NCBI GenBank assembly: GCA_043778205.1
Contig: JAYWGO010000200.1
Location: 1 to 33,414 of the forward strand
DNA from: JAAFIP01 sp043778205
GTDB taxonomy: Bacteria; Pseudomonadota; Gammaproteobacteria; Burkholderiales; Burkholderiaceae_C
Length of the DNA stretch: 33,414 nt
Reading direction: 5' to 3'
This document shows positions 1 to 6,675 of this stretch, piece after piece. Every line of letters starts with the position of its first letter. Within the stretch, counting starts at the first letter, position 1. Under the pieces are notes generated by a model. That model searched no databases. It was not told the origin of the DNA and saw only the letters and a program-made list of their open reading frames with translations. Made by a program: the position numbers and the translations under genes.

Positions 1-2
1 TG

Positions 3-209
3 CCTTCAACTACCAAATTTGCCAGGGAGAAGCGATGGGAGCGTGTTATTTGCAAACTGGAGCGAAGGCGCGTCGTACTACCAAACGGGCAAATACTTAC
101 TTGGCCTGCGCGTGATTCGCGGAAGTTTGCAAATAACATGTCCCGTCGCCCGACCAAGGTGAATAGACCTACAAAAGCATTGCCACGGGCTGCTAAAGAG
201 CCTAAATAA
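3..209 (+). CDS. Possible 3' end of an unidentified gene (partial)
   Basis: The frame starting at base 3 is open from the window edge to a TAA at 207-209, giving 68 residues without a start. The tail is basic and rich in Lys, Pro and Ala, ending in RAAKEPK, which resembles the disordered ends of many bacterial proteins. I do not recognise a family. A second plus-strand frame (bases 1-162, containing YYQTGKYLLGLRVIRG and ending in TGA) is also open and reads plausibly, so the coding frame is undecided. The stretch carries a 15-bp perfect inverted repeat, so it could also be the edge of a mobile element rather than an ordinary gene. It would be the only plus-strand gene in the window. Confidence 0.3.
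   Translation, partial: PSTTKFAREKRWERVICKLERRRVVLPNGQILTWPARDSRKFANNMSRRPTKVNRPTKALPRAAKEPK
44..138. repeat. 15-bp perfect inverted repeat, 65-base spacer
   Basis: TGTTATTTGCAAACT at 44-58 is the exact reverse complement of AGTTTGCAAATAACA at 124-138. The flanks keep partial symmetry (GGGAGCG before the left arm, TGTCCC after the right arm). The arms could be the ends of a very small non-autonomous element, a protein-binding dyad, or a transcript hairpin. No target-site duplication is obvious. Confidence 0.6.
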
Positions 210-221
210 AACAAACCAAGC

Positions 222-282
222 CACTACAAATTAAATAGCTACCCGTGCAGAATTTCCTTGGGTCATAGGCCAAAAAGGCCTA
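222..282 (+). repeat. Dispersed ATAGCT repeat, copy 1
   Basis: This copy contains ATAGCT at 235-240, then a GTGCAG element and the tract TTTCCTTGGGTCATAGGCC. It shares these blocks with copies near 2.1, 23.3, 27.5 and 33.2 kb. It sits directly downstream of the queF stop codon (queF is on the minus strand), and its end includes a small AGGCC/GGCCT palindrome around five A residues. Confidence 0.75.
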
Positions 283-288
283 AAAACC

Positions 289-1185
289 TTACTGCCGCGC
301 TGACCGCACATTGGCTGGCAGTGCCTGCGGATGGTTGGTGCGCCAGGGGTTAATGTCTAGCCCACCACGGCGCGTGTAGCGTGCGTACACCGTTAGCTGC
401 GTGGGCTGACAGCGGGCCATGATGTCGGTGTAAATGCGCTCTACACACTGCTCGTGAAATTCATTGTGGTTGCGAAAACTCACGATGTACTGCAGCAAAC
501 CGGCTTGGTCAATTTGCGGGCCACTGTAGCTGATTTGTACGCTGCCCCAGTCAGGCTGGCTGGTGACCAGGCAGTTGCTTTTGAGCAAATGGCTCACCAG
601 CACTTCGCTGACCGGTTTTTCATCAAACGCCGCGCTGAGCAGGTGCGGTGCGGGGCTGTAGTGGCTGCATTCCAGGTCAAGCCGGTCTAGCTGCACGCCG
701 CCCAGTTCGGTTACTTTTTCGGCAGCAAACAGCTCGGGTGGAACCAGTTTGACCCCCACGCGGCGGGCAGGGCTTGGGCTGCTAGCTTGAGGGTCGCTAG
801 CCGCTGCGCTGCCAGCTTGGGCCCAGGCGGCTTGGCCAATGTCGTGGGCGATGCGCTCGCGCACAGCGTCGATGCTGTCAAACCGCGTATTGTTAAAGCT
901 GTTGAGGTAGAGCTTAAAACTTTTGCTCTCGACAATGGAAGGTGTCTCGCAGGGCACGGTGATGTGGGCTAGTGCTATTTGTGGTTTGCCGCGCGGGTTA
1001 AGCCAGCTTAGCTCATACGCTGTCCACAGGTCTGCGCCCATGAAGGGCAAGGTGGTTTTGATGCCCAGCTCGTCGCGCTTAGTCTTGCGTGCAATGGGGA
1101 ACAGCAGTGAGGCATCGTAATGGTCAATGTAGGCGCTGGATTTGCCAAGCTGCGATTGCTCAGGTTGGTTAGCTTGGTTTGTCAT
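289..1185 (-). CDS. queF: NADPH-dependent 7-cyano-7-deazaguanine reductase QueF
   Basis: QueF reduces preQ0 to preQ1 with NADPH in queuosine biosynthesis in the cytoplasm. The 298-residue length fits the long, two-domain proteobacterial type (E. coli about 282). The family motif ESKSFKLY is at residues 86-93. The catalytic cysteine in SNCLVTSQPDW is Cys205, with the partner Asp212 spaced as in E. coli. An Ala/Ser/Pro-rich insert at about residues 123-141 separates the two half-domains and accounts for the extra length. The start is an ATG at 1183-1185 with no strong ribosome binding site. It is the last gene of a minus-strand run, 41 bases after the hydrolase, and there is no room for a preQ1 riboswitch. 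Confidence 0.95.
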   Translation of the reverse strand: MTNQANQPEQSQLGKSSAYIDHYDASLLFPIARKTKRDELGIKTTLPFMGADLWTAYELSWLNPRGKPQIALAHITVPCETPSIVESKSFKLYLNSFNNTRFDSIDAVRERIAHDIGQAAWAQAGSAAASDPQASSPSPARRVGVKLVPPELFAAEKVTELGGVQLDRLDLECSHYSPAPHLLSAAFDEKPVSEVLVSHLLKSNCLVTSQPDWGSVQISYSGPQIDQAGLLQYIVSFRNHNEFHEQCVERIYTDIMARCQPTQLTVYARYTRRGGLDINPWRTNHPQALPANVRSARQ

Positions 1186-1226
1186 AGCGCAGGTGCAATT
1201 AGATGGGCGGTCTATAGAAGGGCTGT

Positions 1227-2114
1227 TCAGGCAGGGCTGTGCGCCGCCATAAAGGGCAGCATGTGCGGCAACAGGGCCGTAATTACGCCAGGTGCCAGGT
1301 CGTGGCCCATGCCTTCTATGCCGGTTAGCTGCGCGCCTGGGATGCGCTGGGCAGTGTCTTGGCCACAGGCATAAGGCACCAGGGGGTCGGCCTTGCCGTG
1401 CAATACAAGGGTGGGGCAGCGCAGGCTGCGCAGTTGGTCGGCGCGTGTGCTGTCGGCGGCTATGGCCACCATCTGGCGCAGGGTGCCAGCGGGGTGGTTG
1501 CTGCGCGCCAGGCTGGCGGTGACGCGTTCGCGCATGGCGGCAGGCTCAATGGGGAAGCCGGGGCTGCCGATAATGCCAAACAAGCGGATGGCATGCGCCA
1601 CCATGGCGGCGTTGTCACTGCCCTTGGGCCGGGACATCAGCGCCCGCATGACGTGCGGCTGGGCTTGCGGCAGGCCACGTGCCCCGCTGCTGCTCATGAT
1701 GCTGGTAAGGCTGAGCACCGCGCTTGGTGCACTCAGCGCTACGCGCTGTGCCACCATGCCGCCCATCGACACACCCACAATGTGGGCTTGCGCAATGTGC
1801 AGTGCCGCCAGCACGCCCAGCGCATCGTCGGCCATGTCTTGCAGGCTGTAGGGCGGTGTAATGCCGACGCCTAAACGGTGTTTGACTGCGGCCCACAGCA
1901 GGTTGGGCGCGCGCAGATGGTCAAAATGCTGGGACAGGCCAATGTCGCGGTTGTCAAAGCGAACCACGCGGTAGCCTGCATCTACCAGGCCTTGCACCAT
2001 GGCGGGCGGCCAGGCGGTTAGCTGCATGCCCAAGCCCATGATGAGGAGTACTACGGGGCCCGTGCCACCTGTGTCTTCTACTTCCAGGGTAATTTTATTT
2101 ACTATTAATTTCAT
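1227..2114 (-). CDS. Alpha/beta hydrolase
   Basis: A 295-residue protein of the alpha/beta-hydrolase fold, probably a cytoplasmic esterase or related hydrolase; the substrate cannot be read from sequence. The nucleophile elbow GVSMGG places the catalytic Ser at residue 116. Asp243 (HGKADP) and His271 (GMGHD) complete the triad. The oxyanion-hole region is MGLGM rather than the common HG pair. I chose the ATG at 2112-2114. A TTG 30 bases upstream would add ten residues, but that stretch is entirely dispersed repeat. Even the chosen ATG and the first codons lie inside repeat copy 2, so the repeat seems to supply the translation start. No good Shine-Dalgarno is visible. Confidence 0.85.
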   Translation of the reverse strand: MKLIVNKITLEVEDTGGTGPVVLLIMGLGMQLTAWPPAMVQGLVDAGYRVVRFDNRDIGLSQHFDHLRAPNLLWAAVKHRLGVGITPPYSLQDMADDALGVLAALHIAQAHIVGVSMGGMVAQRVALSAPSAVLSLTSIMSSSGARGLPQAQPHVMRALMSRPKGSDNAAMVAHAIRLFGIIGSPGFPIEPAAMRERVTASLARSNHPAGTLRQMVAIAADSTRADQLRSLRCPTLVLHGKADPLVPYACGQDTAQRIPGAQLTGIEGMGHDLAPGVITALLPHMLPFMAAHSPA

Positions 2115-2157
2115 AGCTATTCGTGCAGCATTTCCTTGGGTCAAAGGCTTATTTTGT
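2100..2157 (+). repeat. Dispersed ATAGCT repeat, copy 2
   Basis: The blocks are TACTATTAATTTC (2100-2112), ATAGCT (2113-2118), then GTGCAGCATTTCCTTGGGTC and a final GGCTTATTTTGT. This copy is among the most complete, and its end matches copy 4 (GGCCTATTTTGT). It overlaps the start codon and first codons of the minus-strand hydrolase gene. Confidence 0.85.
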
Positions 2158-2185
2158 ACAAAAATAAGGTTTTAAACAGATTTAA

Positions 2186-2199
2186 AGCACCAGCGTGCT
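2186..2199 (-). terminator. Short hairpin after the dsbA-like gene, possible weak terminator
   Basis: On the minus strand, a five-base stem AGCAC/GTGCT with a four-base loop follows the thiol oxidoreductase stop codon by about 8 bases, and is followed by TTTAAAT. The stem is short and the T tract poor, so termination would be weak at best. Confidence 0.25.
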
Positions 2200-2206
2200 G
2201 CGCTGC

Positions 2207-2845
2207 TCAGTCCAGCGATTGCACCATAGCATCTAGCAGCACCTCGGCAGGCTGTGCGCCTGATAAAACCACTTTTTGGTTAAAGATAAAAAACGGCACA
2301 CCGGTAATGCCCAACGTGCGCAGCTTGGCATCGTGCTGGGCTATACGCTGTAGGGCAGCTTTGTCTTGCAAGGTGGCAATCACTGCCTCTACCGGCAGGC
2401 CGCAGCCGGTGGCAATGCCGCCCAGCGCAGCGTCGTCTGTCAGGTCTACGCCGTTGCAAAAGTAGGCTTGCATCAGCGCTTCTTTGACTTGGGGCTGCAG
2501 GTCGTATTGGGCGGCCAGGTCAACCAAGGCGTGGGCTTTAAGGGTGTTGGGCTGCTGCTCTATGCTGTCAAAGGCAAAGGCAATGTCCACCGCCTCGCCC
2601 GCAGTGCGCACCCGTTCGTACACCTCGTGGGCGGGGCGGCCAAATTTGCGTTCTACATACTCTTCGCGCGGCATACCGCCAGCGGGCATGTCAGGGTTAA
2701 GCTGGAACGGCAGCCAAGTCAGGGTGGGCGCCTCTGCGCTGGGGTATTCATCTGCAAACAGCTCTAGCGCAAGGTCTAGGTTGCGTTTGCCGATGTAGCA
2801 CCACGGGCAGACGATGTCGCTGGCAATGTCGATGTGCAAGGGCAT
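2207..2845 (-). CDS. DsbA family (FrnE-like) thiol oxidoreductase
   Basis: A 212-residue thioredoxin-fold protein of the DsbA/FrnE family. The redox motif CPWC is at residues 13-16 and the cis-proline loop GVPFF at about 182-186 (Pro184). No signal peptide precedes the motif, so it should act in the cytoplasm, unlike periplasmic DsbA. Members of this family are thiol-disulfide oxidoreductases or 2-hydroxychromene-2-carboxylate isomerase relatives; the CxxC favours the redox type. The ATG at 2843-2845 starts immediately before the hydrophobic first strand. It lies 15 bases downstream of lysS and is probably cotranscribed with it. Confidence 0.9.
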   Translation of the reverse strand: MPLHIDIASDIVCPWCYIGKRNLDLALELFADEYPSAEAPTLTWLPFQLNPDMPAGGMPREEYVERKFGRPAHEVYERVRTAGEAVDIAFAFDSIEQQPNTLKAHALVDLAAQYDLQPQVKEALMQAYFCNGVDLTDDAALGGIATGCGLPVEAVIATLQDKAALQRIAQHDAKLRTLGITGVPFFIFNQKVVLSGAQPAEVLLDAMVQSLD

Positions 2846-2860
2846 ATTAAGCTTCGCGCC

Positions 2861-4480
2861 TTAAACTTCACGCTTTAAGGCGGGGAACAAAATAATATCC
2901 CGAATGCTGGGGCTGTCGGTCAGCAGCATCATCAAGCGGTCAATGCCAATACCACAGCCGCCGGTGGGCGGCATGCCGTATTCCAAGGCGCGTACAAAGT
3001 CCTGGTCGTAGTACATGGCTTCGTCGTCGCCACTGTCTTTGGCACTGGCTTGCGACTGAAAGCGCGCAGCCTGCTCTTCGGCATCGTTCAATTCACTAAA
3101 GCCGTTGCCAAATTCACGGCCGGTAATGTACAGCTCAAAGCGCTCGGTAATTTCGGGGTTGCTGTCGTTGGCGCGGGCCAGTGGCGATATTTCTGTGGGG
3201 TGTTCGCAAATAAAAGTGGGCTGCCATAGTTTGTCTTCTACCGTGTCTTCAAAGTACAGCACCTGCAGCGAGGCCAGTGTGCGCGCTGCTAATTTGCTAG
3301 CGTCTTCTTTATGGCCCAGCTTGCGCAGGGCGTTGACAAGCCATTCTTTGTTGTCTACCGCAACGCCCGTGTTGCCTGGCAATTGCTCACCTGCTTCAGT
3401 GTATTTTACAATTGCATCCCGAATGCTCAGGCGTTCAAAAGGCTGTGCCAAGTCAACCGCTTTGCCGCCGTAGCTTAGCTGCAAACTGCCCGTGGCTTTC
3501 ATGGCCACAGCGCGGATCAGCGCCTCGGTGTATTGCATCAAGTCTTGGTAGTTCCAGTACGCGGCGTAGAACTCCATCATTGTAAATTCAGGGTTGTGCC
3601 GCACGCTAATGCCTTCGTTGCGAAAGTTGCGGTTGATCTCAAACACGCGCTCAAAACCGCCTACCACCAAGCGCTTTAGGTACAGCTCGGGCGCGATGCG
3701 CAAGAACATTTCTTGGTCTAGTGCGTTGTGGTGTGTGGTAAATGGTTTGGCGTTGGCCCCGCCAGGTATGGGGTGCAGCATGGGTGTTTCCACCTCTAAA
3801 AAGCCGTTGTCCACCATAAAGCTGCGCATCGAGCTGACCGCTTTGCTGCGGGCCCTGAAGCGCTCGCGGGCCACTTCGTCGGTAATTAAATCAACATAGC
3901 GCTGGCGGTATTTCACCTCCACATCGGCAATGCCGTGGAACTTGTCGGGCAAGGGGCGCAGGCTCTTGGTCAGCAGGCGCACGGAGGTCACCAAAATGGT
4001 CAGTTCGCCCGTGCGGGTTTTAAACAGCTTGCCCTCAGCGCCAATGATGTCGCCCAAATCCCAGTGTTTAAAGCGCTCATAAGCTTCTTCACCCAGGGCG
4101 TCTTTGCTCACATACAACTGTATGCGGCTTAGGCCTTCAAGCCCTGTAGAGCCATCTTGGATGGTGGCAAAGCTGGCCTTGCCCATCAGGCGCTTGAGCA
4201 TCATGCGGCCGGCTACACAAGCGGGTTCTACAGCAGCGTCGCTGCCTGGCATGTCTACTGCATCGTATTTGGCATGCAGCGCACCGGCAGTGTCGGTTGG
4301 CTTAAAGTCATTAGGAAAAGCCACCGGGCCGCCCGCGGACTGCACTGCGCGAATGGCCTGCAGCTTGGCACGGCGCTCGGCAATCAGCTTGTTTTCGTCT
4401 TGGGGTTCGGCGGCGGGGACTGGGTTGACTGCAGCGGGGGCTGTAGCGACAGCAGTGCCTGGGGTAATTGTTGAATTCAT
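2861..4480 (-). CDS. lysS: Lysyl-tRNA synthetase, class II
   Basis: Charges tRNA-Lys with lysine using ATP in the cytoplasm. The order is an N-terminal OB-fold anticodon-binding domain (about residues 85-180) and a class II catalytic core. Motif 2 is RNFRNEG at about 284-290 followed by RHNPEFTMMEFY; motif 3 is GCGIGIDRLMMLL from residue 508. At 539 residues it is longer than the E. coli enzyme (about 505). The surplus is a low-complexity Ala/Pro/Thr N-terminus of roughly 30 residues, so the true start could be a little downstream, though the ATG at 4478-4480 is the best codon seen. It is the first housekeeping gene after the polysaccharide locus. Confidence 0.97.
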   Translation of the reverse strand: MNSTITPGTAVATAPAAVNPVPAAEPQDENKLIAERRAKLQAIRAVQSAGGPVAFPNDFKPTDTAGALHAKYDAVDMPGSDAAVEPACVAGRMMLKRLMGKASFATIQDGSTGLEGLSRIQLYVSKDALGEEAYERFKHWDLGDIIGAEGKLFKTRTGELTILVTSVRLLTKSLRPLPDKFHGIADVEVKYRQRYVDLITDEVARERFRARSKAVSSMRSFMVDNGFLEVETPMLHPIPGGANAKPFTTHHNALDQEMFLRIAPELYLKRLVVGGFERVFEINRNFRNEGISVRHNPEFTMMEFYAAYWNYQDLMQYTEALIRAVAMKATGSLQLSYGGKAVDLAQPFERLSIRDAIVKYTEAGEQLPGNTGVAVDNKEWLVNALRKLGHKEDASKLAARTLASLQVLYFEDTVEDKLWQPTFICEHPTEISPLARANDSNPEITERFELYITGREFGNGFSELNDAEEQAARFQSQASAKDSGDDEAMYYDQDFVRALEYGMPPTGGCGIGIDRLMMLLTDSPSIRDIILFPALKREV

Positions 4481-4495
4481 ACCGCTATTTTAAAG

Positions 4496-4540
4496 GGCTG
4501 GCGCTTAAGCCCCATCTCCTGAGCGCCCAGGCCGCCAGCC
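4496..4540 (-). terminator. GC-rich hairpin between the polysaccharide locus and lysS
   Basis: GGCTGGC (4496-4502) pairs with GCCAGCC (4534-4540), and an inner GGCGCT/AGCGCC pairing is also possible. Read on the minus strand it lies just after the SDR stop codon and is followed by CTTTAAAA rather than a real T tract. It could attenuate read-through from the long polysaccharide operon into lysS. Confidence 0.35.
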
Positions 4541-4543
4541 GGG

Positions 4544-5503
4544 TCAGCGTTGCGCTAAAAAATGGTCTGCGGTAGCCTGCAAGCCTTGCGCTAAGGTGTA
4601 AGGCGGTGTCCAGTCTAAAAGCTGGCGGGTTTTTTCAATATCCACCGCCAAATTACCGCACAAACGCTGCGCCAAGGCCCCGCGCCCCATTGCGCCCAGC
4701 GCCCCCTCCAGCCAAGCCTGCGGCACCGGCAGCAAACGCGCAGGCACCCCCAGGGCCTTGGCCAGTGCCCGCAGCAGCTCGGTGGTAGACACATCCTGCC
4801 CATCGCTGGCCAAAAAAGTTTGGTTGGCAGCCGCAGGGTGCGCAAGGCATTTTTCCAGCAAATCCACCAAATTGCCCAGCCCCACCAAGCTGCGTTGGTT
4901 ATCAATCGCTCCCAGCGGTAACGGAATACCCCGCTGCAGCCACTCCATCATGGTTAAAAAATTAGCCTTGACACCAGGCCCATAGACCAAAGGCGGCCGC
5001 ACTATGACGACTTCCATCCCCGTTTCAGCAGCAATCCGCCGCAAGCCCACCTCCGCCTCGTGTTTGCTAATGGCGTAGGGGTCCTTGGGCATGGTCATGT
5101 TGTCTGCTGCAAAGGGACGGCCATTTTCGGTCCACTCGCCGTGGACTTTGATGGAGCTTAAGAAGACGAAGCGTTTGATGCCCTGCTTAGCCGCTGCTTG
5201 GGCTAGCGCTAGCGTGTACTGGGTGTTGACTTTACGGTACGCCTCTAACGGATTTGCCGCAGCCTCGTTGGTTTGATGTACCCGTGCGACGGTATGCACA
5301 GCCCAGTCGCAGCCTTGCAATGCTGCGTGAATAATGTGTGGGGGGGCAAAATCTGCCACGCAAGATGTGATGCTGGAATCTGTAGCCCATCGTTCTGCGG
5401 GCATGTGCCTGGACTGCGCCACTACGCTATGGCCCTTCTTGGCCATGCTTTGCACTGTGGCACGGCCTACGAACCCGTTAGCACCTGTCACCAGTACCCT
5501 CAT
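4544..5503 (-). CDS. NAD-dependent epimerase/dehydratase (SDR), WbpV/WbpK-like 4-keto-sugar reductase
   Basis: A 319-residue extended SDR. The NAD-binding TGANGFVG is at residues 6-13, Ser116-Ser117 precede the active site, and YAISK gives Tyr143 and Lys147. Proteins of this type in O-antigen loci reduce the 4-keto group of UDP-2-acetamido-2,6-dideoxy-hexos-4-ulose to UDP-QuiNAc or UDP-FucNAc. That substrate is what the WbpM-like dehydratase at about 21-22.7 kb would make, so I infer the two act in series; product stereochemistry cannot be read. Its ATG overlaps the stop of the upstream GT4 gene by four bases (ATGA), implying translational coupling. It is the last gene of the polysaccharide locus. 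Confidence 0.85.
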   Translation of the reverse strand: MRVLVTGANGFVGRATVQSMAKKGHSVVAQSRHMPAERWATDSSITSCVADFAPPHIIHAALQGCDWAVHTVARVHQTNEAAANPLEAYRKVNTQYTLALAQAAAKQGIKRFVFLSSIKVHGEWTENGRPFAADNMTMPKDPYAISKHEAEVGLRRIAAETGMEVVIVRPPLVYGPGVKANFLTMMEWLQRGIPLPLGAIDNQRSLVGLGNLVDLLEKCLAHPAAANQTFLASDGQDVSTTELLRALAKALGVPARLLPVPQAWLEGALGAMGRGALAQRLCGNLAVDIEKTRQLLDWTPPYTLAQGLQATADHFLAQR

Positions 5504-6672
5504 GCCGCACGCTCTGGGCTATTGGAGACCAAGCCAGCGTAAATACGCAGGTGCTCTGCTACTACCAGCCTAATGTCAAACGCTTCTTCAGCCAACAACC
5601 TGCCTGCCTGTCCCATTGCATAACAGCGCTGCGGATCTTTGAGCAGTGATGCTACAGCCTTGGCAAGCGCAGGGGCATCACGTGCAGGCACCAGCACCCC
5701 TGTGACCCCAGGCTTTATGGCATCCCTGCAGCCCGGCACATCGGTGGTCACCACCGCCTTGCCGCATGCGGCCGCCTCAATCAGTACTTTGGGAAGTCCT
5801 TCGCGGTAAGATGGTAGTACCACGAGATGCGCCACCGACAGCGTAGCGGCCATGTCAGTGCGGTGGCCCCAGAGTTCGACAATGCCTTCGACTTGGCAAG
5901 CATCGAGTTCGCTTTGCGTGAGACTAGCAGGGTTATGCAAATCGACGGTGCCCACCAAACAAAACCTTGCTTGAATTCCAGTGGTCTGCAGCAAGCGAGC
6001 TGCTTGCACAAACTCATGCACGCCCTTGTCTGTCAGCAGGCGCGCAGCCAGCATGACCACCGGCGTACCGCTGGGTAACGGCCCGCAAGTAAATTGCGAA
6101 ATATCTACGCCAGACCCGCGAATCAATTCAGTTTTAATTTCTGGCAGCTTCGTTAGCTGAGCTAAAGTAGCTTTGTCTTGTGCATTTTGAAAAATCACTT
6201 TTAAATTAGGATGCCCAAAAGAGACTTTGTATAAAACCCCTGCGAGTTTCCTGCGCAGCGCCGCGACAAGCCCTTTTTCAAGAAACACAAAGCCTAAACC
6301 CGACACGGCAGCGACCACTGCTGGCACCCCAGCCAGCCGCGCCAAAATACCGCCCATCAGCACAGGCTTGATCGTCACCAGATGCACTACATCAGGCTTC
6401 ACGGCCTTGTAAATACGCCAAATTTCCCTGGCAACTGTGCAGGCTTCGCCCAGCCCGGTTTTGCTCCGGCTAATGCCCAGCGCGTGCACCTGTAGCCCAT
6501 GCGATTGCATCTCTGCAAGGTGATCTGTGATGCCCGACGCGATATGCACGTCATAGCCGCATCGCATTGCCTCCAGGGCAATAGGTAGGCGATGGGACAG
6601 GAAGAACCAGTCCACATTGACGACGAAAAGTAGGGTGCGTTTCTTTACGCTGGGAGGTACTTGCAACAGCAT
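5500..6672 (-). CDS. Glycosyltransferase family 4
   Basis: A 390-residue GT-B glycosyltransferase of the GT4 family, probably cytoplasmic or membrane-associated, adding one sugar to the lipid-linked repeat unit. The N-terminal half begins with a Rossmann strand (LLFVVNVDWFFLSHRLP). The C-terminal donor site holds the GT4 signature EGLPKVLIEAAACG with its paired glutamates, preceded by the strand VVMLAARLLTDKG. Overall it resembles PglA-like transferases. It starts 3 bases after the asnB-like gene and overlaps the next SDR by four bases. Donor and acceptor sugars are not predictable. Confidence 0.9.
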   Translation of the reverse strand: MLLQVPPSVKKRTLLFVVNVDWFFLSHRLPIALEAMRCGYDVHIASGITDHLAEMQSHGLQVHALGISRSKTGLGEACTVAREIWRIYKAVKPDVVHLVTIKPVLMGGILARLAGVPAVVAAVSGLGFVFLEKGLVAALRRKLAGVLYKVSFGHPNLKVIFQNAQDKATLAQLTKLPEIKTELIRGSGVDISQFTCGPLPSGTPVVMLAARLLTDKGVHEFVQAARLLQTTGIQARFCLVGTVDLHNPASLTQSELDACQVEGIVELWGHRTDMAATLSVAHLVVLPSYREGLPKVLIEAAACGKAVVTTDVPGCRDAIKPGVTGVLVPARDAPALAKAVASLLKDPQRCYAMGQAGRLLAEEAFDIRLVVAEHLRIYAGLVSNSPERAA

Positions 6673-6675
6673 CGG

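Noticed and set aside
1186..1226. preQ1 riboswitch upstream of queF
   Set aside because: Only 41 bases separate queF from the preceding gene, with no recognisable preQ1 aptamer.
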